Assembly: GCA_965228415.1 (NCBI GenBank)
Contig: OZ245814.1
Span: forward strand, 4,588,001 to 4,652,000
Direction of reading: 5' to 3'
DNA length: 64,000 nt
Source of the DNA: Agaribacillus sp965228415
Lineage (GTDB): Bacteria; Bacteroidota; Bacteroidia; Cytophagales; Cyclobacteriaceae
The translations under genes were made by a program, and so were the position numbers. The notes below the pieces were generated by a model. The model made no database searches. It was given only the letters and a program-made list of their open reading frames with translations, and had not been told where the DNA came from. Shown here one piece after another: positions 9,338-18,394 of the stretch (its first letter is position 1; each line of letters starts with the position of its first letter).

Positions 9338-9345
9338 CAAAGGTA
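9338..9345 (-). promoter_or_regulatory. Putative Bacteroidota -7 element for ypdA
   Basis: On the minus strand the bases read TACCTTTG, an exact match to the TAnnTTTG -7 consensus of the Bacteroidota primary sigma factor, 20 bp before the ypdA ATG. No clear TTTG -33 element is seen at the right distance. Confidence 0.4.
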
Positions 9346-9550
9346 AAAATCCAGCCTTTGAATCTTAAATTTTGATTGAATAATTGTTGATGATATCATT
9401 TCAGGTCAGTAGTCACAGCGTCCATAACCAGCCCGCCGCCGCCTTCTCATATCTGATTTTCCATTTACATAAAATTTCTAACCGTTAATATTATTCTGCT
9501 GAACAATATGCAAATTTTTATTAATTTGGACGAATCAAATTAAGCAGTGT

Positions 9551-10114
9551 ATGAAAAGACCAATCTTATTAATTCTCGGAGTGGTAGTGGCATTAATTAC
9601 AGGATATGTCGTATACTCAATGACTAATACCAAACGTCATAGCCCGGAAGGCAAGGCAAGTTATGATAAAGATGGCCTGGCTATCAATGTCTTTTATTGT
9701 CGTCCTTATAAAAAAGGACGCCTGCTATTTGGAGAGCCGGGATCTTCGGCACTTGAAGTTTATGGAGAACCCTGGAGGACCGGCGCAAATGAGGCCACTG
9801 AAATCAGCATTAGCAAAGATCTGGAATTCCGGGAAGGCACGCTGAAAGCAGGAAGGTATTCCATATACACTATTCCGGGAGAAAATGACTGGGTTATTGT
9901 CTTTAATTCGAAACTCGATTATTGGGGAGCAGGTTTATCAGGCAGTCCATTCGATCCCGGGCTGGATGTTTTACGGGTTACAGTGCCCCGGCAGACAAAT
10001 AATACTAACCACGAGCAGTTTACAATCGATTTTACAGATGGGGAAGGCAATGTGAAAATGTTGTTGCTTTGGGATGACATTAAAATCGAGGTACCCATGA
10101 TCGCTCAGGGATAA
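9551..10114 (+). CDS. DUF2911 domain-containing protein
   Basis: 187 aa protein with an N-terminal membrane anchor or signal segment (residues 5-24) followed by a DUF2911 domain. The family pattern is clear: INVFYCRPYKKGRLLFG, EPWRTGANEATEISIS, LKAGRYSIYTIPGENDWVI, FNSKLDYWGAG. The domain is common in Bacteroidota and predicted to be a periplasmic beta-rich fold of unknown function. It stands alone on the plus strand between ypdA (divergent) and the acyl-CoA ligase. ATG at 9551. Confidence 0.9.
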   Translation: MKRPILLILGVVVALITGYVVYSMTNTKRHSPEGKASYDKDGLAINVFYCRPYKKGRLLFGEPGSSALEVYGEPWRTGANEATEISISKDLEFREGTLKAGRYSIYTIPGENDWVIVFNSKLDYWGAGLSGSPFDPGLDVLRVTVPRQTNNTNHEQFTIDFTDGEGNVKMLLLWDDIKIEVPMIAQG

Positions 10115-10189
10115 TTATATTCAACACTTCTTAAACGGTTTGTTTTACCGGGGATGTTTGTTTCCCTAAAGTTTGTATTATTATTTCAA

Positions 10190-10197
10190 TAGATTTG
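10190..10197 (+). promoter_or_regulatory. Putative -7 element for acyl-CoA ligase
   Basis: TAGATTTG matches the Bacteroidota TAnnTTTG consensus, 39 bp before the ATG at 10237. A TTTG at 10172 is closer than the usual -33 spacing. Confidence 0.35.
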
Positions 10198-10236
10198 TTC
10201 TTATCTTGAGAGTATAATCCTCTATACTTTCAACAT

Positions 10237-12000
10237 ATGGATGATACACAAATCAAAAGGTTGTTTGACCTTTTATCCTTCGGAGCTGAAAATTACGGTA
10301 TTGATGATGCATTGGCCTGCAAGATAAACGGAGAGTGGGTAAAATACAGCAGTAAAGATTTAATAAGCATTACCAACAGAGTGAGCCTTGGTTTGATGAG
10401 AATGGGCATTGGCAAGGATGACAAGGTTGCCATTATTTCTCCAAACAGGCCTGAGTGGAATTTTATTGACTTTGGACTACAACAAATCGGGGCGGTAAGT
10501 GTTCCTGTTTATCCAACTATAACTGTTCACGACTTTCAATTCATATTTAATGACGCCGGCGTAAAGATGGTCTTCGTGGCCGACTATGACTTGTATCGAA
10601 AAGTCAAGATCGCGGCACGTGAATCACCTAGTGTCAAGGAAATATATACCTTCGATCTGTTAGATAATGCTAAACATTGGTCGGAGATCAAGAAAAATGG
10701 GGAGGGTGGCGATGAACAAAAACTGCAGGTAATAAAAGATGGGGTAAAATCTGAAGATTTAGTGACCCTTATTTATACATCTGGAACAACCGGGACACCT
10801 AAAGGCGTTATGCTTTCCCATCAAAATATTATATCCAATATTCTCGCCGCTCTTAAAATAGCTCCTATCAAAGGTCGGGGCTATAAAGCCTTAAGTTTTT
10901 TACCCATCTGTCATGTTTTCGAAAGGGCAGGTGTTTATTTTTACCTGCGTGCAGGTATCGCTATTTACTATGCCGAAAGCCTGGAAACGATAGGTGATAA
11001 TCTCAGAGAAATTCAGCCACACACTTTCACCACGGTGCCACGCCTGCTGGAGAAAATTTATGATAAAATTGTGGCCAAAGGTTATCAACTTTCCGGCATC
11101 AAGAAAAAGCTATTTTTCTGGGCACTTGGACTTGGCTTGAAATATGACCCCAATGAAAATCATGGCTGGTGGTACAATGTTCAACTAAAATTGGCCAACC
11201 GGTTAATATTTGCCAAATGGCGGGAAGCGCTGGGTGGCAACATTGTTTACATAACATCAGGAGCAGCGGCGCTACAGCCACGACTTTCAAGGGTTTTCTG
11301 GGCCGCCGGGATTAAGGTACTGGAAGCATACGGCGCCACCGAAACATCTCCCGGAGTTTCTTTTTCACAAATCGATGATTTGAAGATTGGCTGTGTTGGC
11401 TGCTTGTTGGATGGTGTCGAAGTAAAAATTGCGGAGGATGGGGAAATCCTTGTCAAAGGCCCCAACGTTATGCAAGGTTATTATAACCGACCCGATGCGA
11501 CAGCAAAAGCCATTGTAAACGGCTGGTATCATACAGGTGATGTCGGTGAAATGATTGAAAACAAGTACTTAAAAATTACGGACAGAAAAAAAGAAATATT
11601 TAAAACCTCGGGCGGAAAATATATAGCACCGCAGCTTCTCGAAAACAAGTTCAAGGAATCCATCATGATTGAGCAGATTATGGTTGTCGGAGAAGGTGAA
11701 AAGTTTCCGGGCGCATTAATTGTTCCAAGCTTTGAAGGCGTTCGCGAATGGTGTGAGCGCAAGCAAATAGATTATAGCTCTGATGATGAAATGATCAAAC
11801 ATCGCCTGGTTATTGAAAAAATCCAAAAAGAGGTTGATATGCACAATACCCATTTTGCACAATATGAGAAAATCAAAAAGTTTAAATTACTCAACGTTGC
11901 CTGGAGTATCGAAAGCGGAGAGTTAACTCCCACCATGAAATTAAAAAGACGCATTATTCTGGAAAACCATGGTGCTTTGGTGGAACAGATATATCAGTAA
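10237..12000 (+). CDS. Long-chain fatty acid-CoA ligase (AMP-forming)
   Basis: 587 aa adenylate-forming enzyme that activates long-chain fatty acids to acyl-CoA via an acyl-AMP. It carries the AMP-binding P-loop LIYTSGTTGTPKGVMLSH at about 178-195, the FLPICHVFER segment, the YGATETSPGVSFS motif, and the C-terminal motifs GWYHTGDVGEM and ITDRKKEIFKTSGGKYIAP with the catalytic lysine region. It resembles FadD15-type ligases. Expected location is cytosolic, peripheral to the membrane. It is monocistronic and converges with the methyltransferase gene (9 bp apart). Confidence 0.93.
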   Translation: MDDTQIKRLFDLLSFGAENYGIDDALACKINGEWVKYSSKDLISITNRVSLGLMRMGIGKDDKVAIISPNRPEWNFIDFGLQQIGAVSVPVYPTITVHDFQFIFNDAGVKMVFVADYDLYRKVKIAARESPSVKEIYTFDLLDNAKHWSEIKKNGEGGDEQKLQVIKDGVKSEDLVTLIYTSGTTGTPKGVMLSHQNIISNILAALKIAPIKGRGYKALSFLPICHVFERAGVYFYLRAGIAIYYAESLETIGDNLREIQPHTFTTVPRLLEKIYDKIVAKGYQLSGIKKKLFFWALGLGLKYDPNENHGWWYNVQLKLANRLIFAKWREALGGNIVYITSGAAALQPRLSRVFWAAGIKVLEAYGATETSPGVSFSQIDDLKIGCVGCLLDGVEVKIAEDGEILVKGPNVMQGYYNRPDATAKAIVNGWYHTGDVGEMIENKYLKITDRKKEIFKTSGGKYIAPQLLENKFKESIMIEQIMVVGEGEKFPGALIVPSFEGVREWCERKQIDYSSDDEMIKHRLVIEKIQKEVDMHNTHFAQYEKIKKFKLLNVAWSIESGELTPTMKLKRRIILENHGALVEQIYQ

Positions 12001-12009
12001 AATTAGCAA

Positions 12010-12747
12010 TCACTGATCATCAAAGGCCACAAAAACTGTGGTAGGAAATGCTATTTTGTAAATGCGATGGGTCCAAAGCTGTTTTAATTGATCGTGTAAT
12101 GCCCCTACCGGATTTTCATGATGATCTTTTTGATATTTACTAACACTGGACCAGGTCTGAATGTAACCGGTTAATTGCTGCAGAGTCCATTCCTTTTTTA
12201 TCGAAAAAGTTTCGGTTTGTACTTGCTTAAAAGGAAATTTCACGTCGCGATAGCGGCGATCGACATGCTTTCGTTCTTGCTCCCAATACGGGCCAACCAC
12301 ATTGTGATAAAAATCCCTTATTACCTCATCGATCCTTTGATCAACGCTTAGCAAGTCGTAGGTCCAGACAGCCAAAACCCCACCTGGCTTCAGTACTCTT
12401 TTTGCCTCCTGAAAAAATCGCTCAAAATTAAACCAGTGAAATGCCTGGGCAACAGTAATAAGGTCAAACTGGTTGTCTTTAAAAGGCGAAGACTCGGCGG
12501 GGGATTGCCGGTAATGGATATTGGCGTTTTGATAAGCATTGTCCAATTGTCCGTCACTTATATCGGAAGCTTCCACCCGCTCAAAAACAGTAGACAGGTA
12601 CTTGGCGGCCTGGCCATTGCCTGTGGCACAATCCCACGCCTGATCAAAGTTTTTGACATGTTGAAATATGTAATTGAATAACGCCTCCGGATAATCGGGA
12701 CGAAATCTTTCATAATTTTCGGAATTTGCTGAAAACAGGTTTTTCAT
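12010..12747 (-). CDS. Class I SAM-dependent methyltransferase
   Basis: 245 aa protein of the Methyltransf_11 type. SAM-binding motif I is degenerate (WDCATGNGQAAKYLS at about 39-53); it is followed by the acidic post-I region (EASDIS) and ITVAQAFHWF. The start LFSANSENYERFRPDYPEALF is typical of a widespread family annotated as class I methyltransferase or trans-aconitate-methyltransferase-like. The substrate is unknown. It is followed 27 bp downstream of its start codon by the hydroxyacid dehydrogenase gene on the same strand, so the two may form a unit with the dehydrogenase first. Confidence 0.87.
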   Translation of the reverse strand: MKNLFSANSENYERFRPDYPEALFNYIFQHVKNFDQAWDCATGNGQAAKYLSTVFERVEASDISDGQLDNAYQNANIHYRQSPAESSPFKDNQFDLITVAQAFHWFNFERFFQEAKRVLKPGGVLAVWTYDLLSVDQRIDEVIRDFYHNVVGPYWEQERKHVDRRYRDVKFPFKQVQTETFSIKKEWTLQQLTGYIQTWSSVSKYQKDHHENPVGALHDQLKQLWTHRIYKIAFPTTVFVAFDDQ

Positions 12748-12774
12748 GTCATTGATAGCACCAAAGGCATTTTA

Positions 12775-13701
12775 TTAATACCCACTGTTTCGTTGAATCT
12801 CATTTAACAATTTTTGACCGGAACACATCCGCCTGTAATTTTCAACCAATTGTGTCACGGCAGCTACGGGATTAGTCCAGCTGGCAACATGCGGTGTCAC
12901 CGTAATATCGGGATGCGTCCAAAACGGATGATTATCCGGCAAAGGTTCCACATCAAAAACATCCAGCAACGCACCGGACAATTGGCGATTCTCCAAAGCT
13001 GCCAGGAGATCGTTTTCTATGACATGCGCTCCCCGGGCAACGTTGATTAAATAAACCGGCCTGGTAAAATTTTGGAATAAATCCATGCCTAAAATCCCTT
13101 TTGTATTTGGTGTCAGCGGCAGCAGATTAATCAAAACATCCAGGGGAGCCAAAAAATCCGGCAACTGCCGCTCTCCGTTAAAAGTGGTCACGCCTTTCAT
13201 CTTTTTTTCCGAAGTAGCGTAACCCCTTACATCAAAACTGAGTTGTGACAAGGCTTTGGCGACATGGCTGCCAAGGAAACCTAAGCCAAGGACGCCAATT
13301 TTCAAATCTTTCCTGGCCGCACGCGGCGCCCATTTTCTTTGGGCCTGGGCATTCATATACCGGAACAGGTTTTTTTGGTAGGACAATACCGCCATGACCA
13401 GATACCTTGTCATCTCGATGGCAAGTTCATCATCAACAATTCTGGTGACCACTACATCATCCGGCAAATTCTGATCGGAAATGATATGATCAACCCCTGC
13501 ACCCAACGAACTAACCCACCTAATGTGTGGAAATTGAGTGAATATGTTTTCCGGATGATTCCAAAGCAAAGCGGCCAACACTTGTTTTGAACGGGGTATT
13601 TCCGGGTATATAAAAACCTCGATGCCCGGATCCAAAGCATTAATAGCTTCTTTCCATTCTTTAATATCGTTTCGAAAAGGTGTGATTAGCGCCAATGACA
13701 T
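12775..13701 (-). CDS. D-2-hydroxyacid dehydrogenase, glyoxylate/hydroxypyruvate reductase A type
   Basis: 308 aa NAD(P)-dependent dehydrogenase reducing 2-oxoacids such as glyoxylate or hydroxypyruvate. It shows the dinucleotide-binding IGVLGLGFLGSHVAKAL at about 140-156, then LINLLPLTPNTKGIL, the catalytic Arg in NVARGAHV, Glu in FDVEPLPDNHPFW and His in TPHVASWT. The short N-terminal domain and WTHPDITVTPHVASWT are characteristic of GhrA-like enzymes. Cytosolic. It precedes the methyltransferase gene on the minus strand (27 bp gap). Confidence 0.9.
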   Translation of the reverse strand: MSLALITPFRNDIKEWKEAINALDPGIEVFIYPEIPRSKQVLAALLWNHPENIFTQFPHIRWVSSLGAGVDHIISDQNLPDDVVVTRIVDDELAIEMTRYLVMAVLSYQKNLFRYMNAQAQRKWAPRAARKDLKIGVLGLGFLGSHVAKALSQLSFDVRGYATSEKKMKGVTTFNGERQLPDFLAPLDVLINLLPLTPNTKGILGMDLFQNFTRPVYLINVARGAHVIENDLLAALENRQLSGALLDVFDVEPLPDNHPFWTHPDITVTPHVASWTNPVAAVTQLVENYRRMCSGQKLLNEIQRNSGY

Positions 13702-13845
13702 AGGTTGATAGTTTTGAAAGTCAATACAATTCGAAATTTTATGTTTTTAAGTTGGCTAAAACCACTAAAAACTGACATTTCCTGAAAGAACTTTCATGGG
13801 TACATTTATAACGATTTAATAATAACGAAATCAAGCTTACTTTTT

Positions 13846-13853
13846 TAATTTTG
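13846..13853 (+). promoter_or_regulatory. Putative -7 element for the lipoprotein gene
   Basis: TAATTTTG fits TAnnTTTG and lies 59 bp before the ATG at 13913, giving a leader of about 50 nt. A -33 TTTG is not evident. Confidence 0.35.
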
Positions 13854-13912
13854 CAAGGTTACAATCAATCGCAATAATAATAAAGTCTAAAATCTAACAA
13901 AATTACACTCAA

Positions 13913-14689
13913 ATGAATAAAATTTTTATGACTAGAAATTTAAGAATTTATCTCCTGAGCGGATTGGCCATGCTGGCAGTATTTTCATGTTCAGACGATG
14001 ACGATGCTAAACCTGCAGATTCACTGGAGAATGTCCGACTAAGTTTCGCAGATGAAACGGAGATTATTGAAGTTCCTACTGCCTTGAAAAACTCATCCAA
14101 CACTTACGCACAACAAGCTGCAGGATACATTCAGCAGATCAATAGCATGGGAACTTATACCGCCAATTTTTTGCCTCCGGCGAATGCCGTAAAAACCAAC
14201 ACTCCGGTTACTGCATCAAACGGAAGGGTGGCAAGAACAAATAAGGAATATTTAGTCTATACGTGGGAAGACGGTGGTTACGGAATCACGTATCAGATTT
14301 CCGAGTCTGGCGATAATTATGTTTTTGAAATATTTTACAAATTGGGCGCCACTGCCGACTATTTAAAATTTGTTCATGCTGAAGAAAGTAAGTCCGGCAA
14401 GAGTGGGTCAATGAAGATCTTCAACATATTTGCGGAAGGTGATGAAAGTACCATATTGGTCAATTACACTTGGAATACAGCTGCTGATGGTACCGTATCT
14501 TTTGTGGCAGACTTTGTCGACACTGCTTTTAAATACGAAGTAATAGTTAAAAGCGATGGCTCGGGCGAAGTAAAATACCTTATCGATGGCGAATTGGCTT
14601 ATCATATGATTTGGAACGTAAGTGGTGATGGCACGTGGAAATTTTATGAAAGCGGAAGCATCATAAGCGAAGGATCCTGGACGGCGTAA
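13913..14689 (+). CDS. Lipoprotein with surface-export signal, unknown function
   Basis: 258 aa protein I do not recognise. The N terminus has a type II signal peptide with lipid-modified Cys at residue 26 (AVFSC), immediately followed by SDDDD. That is the form of the lipoprotein export signal reported for surface-exposed lipoproteins of Flavobacterium and Bacteroides, so the mature protein is probably displayed on the cell surface. The remainder is rich in short beta strands with many aromatic, Gly and Asp residues (YTWEDGGYGITYQISESGD, LVNYTWNTAADGT), suggesting a beta-sandwich or barrel-like fold; no catalytic motif is visible. It is monocistronic, with a terminator 28 bp downstream. Confidence 0.8.
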   Translation: MNKIFMTRNLRIYLLSGLAMLAVFSCSDDDDAKPADSLENVRLSFADETEIIEVPTALKNSSNTYAQQAAGYIQQINSMGTYTANFLPPANAVKTNTPVTASNGRVARTNKEYLVYTWEDGGYGITYQISESGDNYVFEIFYKLGATADYLKFVHAEESKSGKSGSMKIFNIFAEGDESTILVNYTWNTAADGTVSFVADFVDTAFKYEVIVKSDGSGEVKYLIDGELAYHMIWNVSGDGTWKFYESGSIISEGSWTA

Positions 14690-15105
14690 ACGCGCACCAG
14701 CACAAACAAAGAATTGTAGCCGCTCAGAATTGGGCGGCTATTTTATTTTTAACAGGCGAAGAACATAACCTGCTTCCACCCCATTTTTTCGACGTTTATG
14801 AAAGATCAAAATTCATCTGGAAACAACAGCATTATCGCCACCAATTAAAGAAAGCGTCAATCCCCTTTGATGTTTACAGTATCCTTGGGAAGAATAATTT
14901 TCCAGGCAGGTCTTTTCTCTGATCCTTTTGGGTATGTTCTTTTTTATAAGGAATTTAACTTATAGGCCGTCAAAAGATCAGCTGTCAAAAAAAAACGTTA
15001 CTTTTACTTACCAGTTAACTTTTTTGATCAAATAGAAAATCTACAATACCAAAGAAACCTCGGTGATGGCGGTTTTTGGTCGGGGCATTAATGATTTTTA
15101 TTCAT
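14690..15105. other. Intergenic region (416 bp) with terminator
   Basis: After the lipoprotein stop the region has an intrinsic terminator at 14717-14750, then about 350 bp with no convincing reading frame, RNA gene or repeat. The last part forms the leader of the cytochrome gene. Confidence 0.6.
14717..14750 (+). terminator. Intrinsic terminator of lipoprotein gene
   Basis: A 7-bp perfect GC-rich stem (TAGCCGC 14717-14723 with GCGGCTA 14734-14740, loop of 10) is directly followed by TTTTATTTTT. It starts 28 bp after the stop codon of the upstream gene. Confidence 0.8.
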
Positions 15106-16518
15106 ATGATTAAGAAATTTCCATTTGTCATTTTTTCTCTCATCTACATTTGTTGGTTTGGATGTTCTCCAAAACTTGACATACCGCCGGGTCAACTTAA
15201 GACTGACTGGAAAACCAAAAACATCCCAAAAAGCACGCAATACTCTTCGGGAGATGCAGACAGGGGATTTGAGTATATGAAATCCGGGGAATACATAGGC
15301 AGCGGCGTGCCATGGAAAATGCTGAAAAACAAATTGGGTAAAATGCGTGACAGTCTGACCGAAGTAGAGGTAGAGCCTGGTTACTTTCTAAACTATAAAA
15401 TCAGCATGTTTAAAGCACCAAATGGAGAAAAGGTGGTATCCGGAAATTGTTTTACCTGTCATGGTACGACTTTCAACGGGAAATTATATTATGGTTTGGG
15501 AGATACGTTTTACGATTTTACCAAAAGTCAGAAAATAGCATCAAAGGCGTTAAATAGCCTGGTTAAACTGAAATACAATAAGCATAAACCGGAAAGAAAA
15601 GCATTTGAAGATTTCGGAAGTTACTACAAAGCATTAGCGCCGAAAATCGTAACGCCTGTTTATGGTGTTAATCCGGCATTCAGGCTTGCCGAGGCTTGCG
15701 TGCAACATCGCGATCCGGTCGATCTTACTTATAAAAAAACGAACCAGTTTGAATCCATTAAGTTTACCATTGCCACCGATGTCCCACCACTTTGGAATGT
15801 GAAAAAAAAACATGCTTTATATTATAATGCTATGGGTCGTGGCGATTTTACAAAATTACTGATGCAATCTGTATTGCTCGGGTTGCCCGATAGCACGATG
15901 GCCAGGCAAGTTCAGCAAGAGTTTGTTCATGTTTTGGCATGGTTAAGATCTCTGGAAGCGCCAAAGTACCCTCGCACAATAGACAGGCCATTGTCTGCCA
16001 ATGGCAAAGCGGTATTTGAGGAACATTGCAAAGACTGCCACGGCAGCTATGATGCAAAAGAAGATTACCCCAATAAAGTAGTGGCATTATCGGTCATTAA
16101 AACGGATCCCTGGTATGCATGGTATGCCAAAGACCATTCGGGATTTTCCCAATGGTATAATAAAAGTTGGTTTGCCAATTCCAATCCTGTATCAAAAAAT
16201 GTTCCCGTAGAAGGTTATATTGCCCCTCCGTTGGACGGAATCTGGGCAAGTGCGCCCTATTTACACAACGGGTCGATTCCTACATTAAATGCGCTGCTTA
16301 ATAGTAAGGAAAGACCCGATTTTTGGGAACGCAGCGGTAAAACCGACGATTATAACTACGATCAGGTAGGATGGAATTTTCAGGAAAAGAAAAACGCAGC
16401 GGGTAAATTCGTTTATGATACCACCTTACCCGGGTATGGCAATCAGGGTCACACGTTTGGAGATAAACTCAGCCCGAAAGATCGCAAGGCATTGATAGAA
16501 TATTTAAAAACACTTTAG
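15106..16518 (+). CDS. Diheme c-type cytochrome lipoprotein
   Basis: Exported lipoprotein of 470 aa with two covalent heme c sites, CFTCH at residues 115-119 and CKDCH at 308-312. The C-terminal section GYIAPPLDGIWASAPYLHNG followed by SIPTLNALL is the typical signature of diheme peroxidase-like or thiol-oxidoreductase-like cytochromes, so it may act in periplasmic electron transfer or as a peroxidase-like enzyme. Starting at ATG 15106 gives a compact lipoprotein signal (MIKKFPFVIF, lipid Cys in WFGC at residue 20). An ATG at 15091 and a TTG at 15076 are alternatives that put extra residues before the signal. No oxidase or maturation gene is adjacent, and the substrate is unknown. Confidence 0.85.
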   Translation: MIKKFPFVIFSLIYICWFGCSPKLDIPPGQLKTDWKTKNIPKSTQYSSGDADRGFEYMKSGEYIGSGVPWKMLKNKLGKMRDSLTEVEVEPGYFLNYKISMFKAPNGEKVVSGNCFTCHGTTFNGKLYYGLGDTFYDFTKSQKIASKALNSLVKLKYNKHKPERKAFEDFGSYYKALAPKIVTPVYGVNPAFRLAEACVQHRDPVDLTYKKTNQFESIKFTIATDVPPLWNVKKKHALYYNAMGRGDFTKLLMQSVLLGLPDSTMARQVQQEFVHVLAWLRSLEAPKYPRTIDRPLSANGKAVFEEHCKDCHGSYDAKEDYPNKVVALSVIKTDPWYAWYAKDHSGFSQWYNKSWFANSNPVSKNVPVEGYIAPPLDGIWASAPYLHNGSIPTLNALLNSKERPDFWERSGKTDDYNYDQVGWNFQEKKNAAGKFVYDTTLPGYGNQGHTFGDKLSPKDRKALIEYLKTL

Positions 16519-16532
16519 CACAATCTATATGG

Positions 16533-16560
16533 TCAATTAAAACCTGTGGGTTTTAATTGA
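16533..16560. terminator. Bidirectional terminator between convergent genes
   Basis: A 12-bp perfect inverted repeat (TCAATTAAAACC 16533-16544 with GGTTTTAATTGA 16549-16560) with a 4-nt loop lies between the convergent cytochrome and TPR genes. It includes the TPR stop codon. The A/T-rich arms give a T-rich 3' arm on either strand. Confidence 0.65.
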
Positions 16561-18394
16561 TTAAATCTCCACGCAATTTTCTAAATCGCTTTCTGGCTTC
16601 GGCACTAAACAAGCTCCCGGGATATTTAGTTAAAAAGTCCTGGTATATCTCCATGGCATGTTGATTGTCCGTCAGCTGTTCTTCATATATTTTGCCCATC
16701 AAAAAGTAGGCGTCGTCACTTAGGATGTCATAAGCGTATTCATTCACTATTTTATCTAACAAGATGATGGCCTGATCAAATTGCCCCAACTCCATTAAGA
16801 TTTTTGCTTTTAGCCAGTAGATCTCATCCGTAATCCTATGTCCGGGATGGTCATCCAGCATTTTATCCAAAGCATTGATAGCTTCCTGTTTTTTGTTTTG
16901 AAACAATAACAAGTCAATCGATGCATAGGTTTTCATTACCAGATCGGTAGTATCCAGTACCGTATTGTCTTTTATTAAAAGGCTAAGCTGGATGGCATCG
17001 TTTGATATTTCCCTGGAGGTAGCAAGCTTCAATATATCGAGGTGAGACTGCGCCAGCGAAAAATTACCACTGTAATAAGAAAGTTTGGCATTCTTTAATT
17101 TTGCCTCATAACCCAACGGTTGCTCCTTTTTGGATTTTTCCACCTGTGAATACAAGAGCGTTGACTCCCAGGGCTGACCTGTCAAAAGATATATGTCGCC
17201 TAAATCGAGCTTACATTTGGCGACTAAATTGGAGTTAACCCTGGGTCTTTTAATTATTTTGTTTAAAATTTCTATGGCGCGTTCTTTCTGGTCCAGATAA
17301 AAGGCATAGAGCAAGGCTTCACTTCTCATCACCTCCAGTGTTACCGGATTATAACCCACCTGATTTACCAGGGCATCATAATCAACAATCAATTTTCTTA
17401 TTTCGACCGTATCGATGGGAAACGAGTTTTTTACAGTTTCTTCCCGTGCTTTGATCAAATATTTTTTCGCCAATACATAGTTATCACTTTTGGGAAACTC
17501 TTTGATCAAATATTCAAAAATGGTGACGGTATTTTTATAGTCTTTGTTTTCGAAAGCGATGATACCGACATCCATGGTCTTTCTGCCGCCTGTTTTAAAA
17601 CGTTTGTCAAATGCGCGTGACTGAATAAAAGCCTGATAAAAATTTTTTAGTTGCAGGTTGACCCATATCAGCAATTCACTGTAAATCTCTTCATTAGGTT
17701 GTTCCTGCAACTTATCAAACAAATAATCCTGCATCCCTACTAATTCTTCCTTTTCCGACAGGATATTTTGAAAAGTATTTTTGACATATTCAACATTCTC
17801 AGGATGGGCCTTGAGAAAATTAATGTATTCCTCCACCATCATATCCTTGTTACTGGTCAGCCGGTATACATTGGCCAACTCCAGGGAATACTTGTATTTA
17901 TCATTTGCCTTTTTTCGGCCGATCTTAAAAGTTTCTATGGCAAACTCGGAAATTCTTTTTCGCATGAAATACTGGGCAGTAGCCCTGACATCAAAATCAC
18001 CCTTTTTTACCAGATCAATAATTTTATTAAAATATTTATCGGCTCTTTCCTGCTCTCCTTTTGACTTGTAAATAATACCTTTATCAATATGGTAATTAAC
18101 AAAATTGGGATAAAACTTCAGTACCCGGTCTATATATATCTCGGCACCTTTAAAGTCACCGGTTGAGGTAAGCAACTCTAAATAATTGTTATGAATTCTA
18201 GGGATATTTTTGGCGCGACGCGCCAAATTTTCATAAATATCCTTGGCCTTCGACATTTCACCGCTATTGTAATATTCATTGGCCAATAATATTTTATCAT
18301 CCTGCCCGTACAGATTGGTTGCAAATATTAAAAGAAAAGAAGTAATAAGCAGAGGTAAAAAGGTAGGTAAGTTTTTTTTCCGTTTTATGCACAT
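16553..18394 (-). CDS. Tetratricopeptide-repeat protein, exported
   Basis: 613 aa protein with an N-terminal signal peptide (hydrophobic stretch in LPLLITSFLLIFATNLYGQ) followed by many TPR-like helical repeats, for example NEYYNSGEMSKAKDIYENLA near the start and AKILMELGQFDQAIILLDKI near the end. The likely role is a periplasmic scaffold that holds other proteins; partners are unknown. The preferred ATG is at 18394; a GTG at 18400 is two codons upstream. Its promoter must lie in the candidate oriC just upstream, and one DnaA-box-like sequence (18385-18393) overlaps its first codons. Confidence 0.85.
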   Translation of the reverse strand: MCIKRKKNLPTFLPLLITSFLLIFATNLYGQDDKILLANEYYNSGEMSKAKDIYENLARRAKNIPRIHNNYLELLTSTGDFKGAEIYIDRVLKFYPNFVNYHIDKGIIYKSKGEQERADKYFNKIIDLVKKGDFDVRATAQYFMRKRISEFAIETFKIGRKKANDKYKYSLELANVYRLTSNKDMMVEEYINFLKAHPENVEYVKNTFQNILSEKEELVGMQDYLFDKLQEQPNEEIYSELLIWVNLQLKNFYQAFIQSRAFDKRFKTGGRKTMDVGIIAFENKDYKNTVTIFEYLIKEFPKSDNYVLAKKYLIKAREETVKNSFPIDTVEIRKLIVDYDALVNQVGYNPVTLEVMRSEALLYAFYLDQKERAIEILNKIIKRPRVNSNLVAKCKLDLGDIYLLTGQPWESTLLYSQVEKSKKEQPLGYEAKLKNAKLSYYSGNFSLAQSHLDILKLATSREISNDAIQLSLLIKDNTVLDTTDLVMKTYASIDLLLFQNKKQEAINALDKMLDDHPGHRITDEIYWLKAKILMELGQFDQAIILLDKIVNEYAYDILSDDAYFLMGKIYEEQLTDNQHAMEIYQDFLTKYPGSLFSAEARKRFRKLRGDLIN

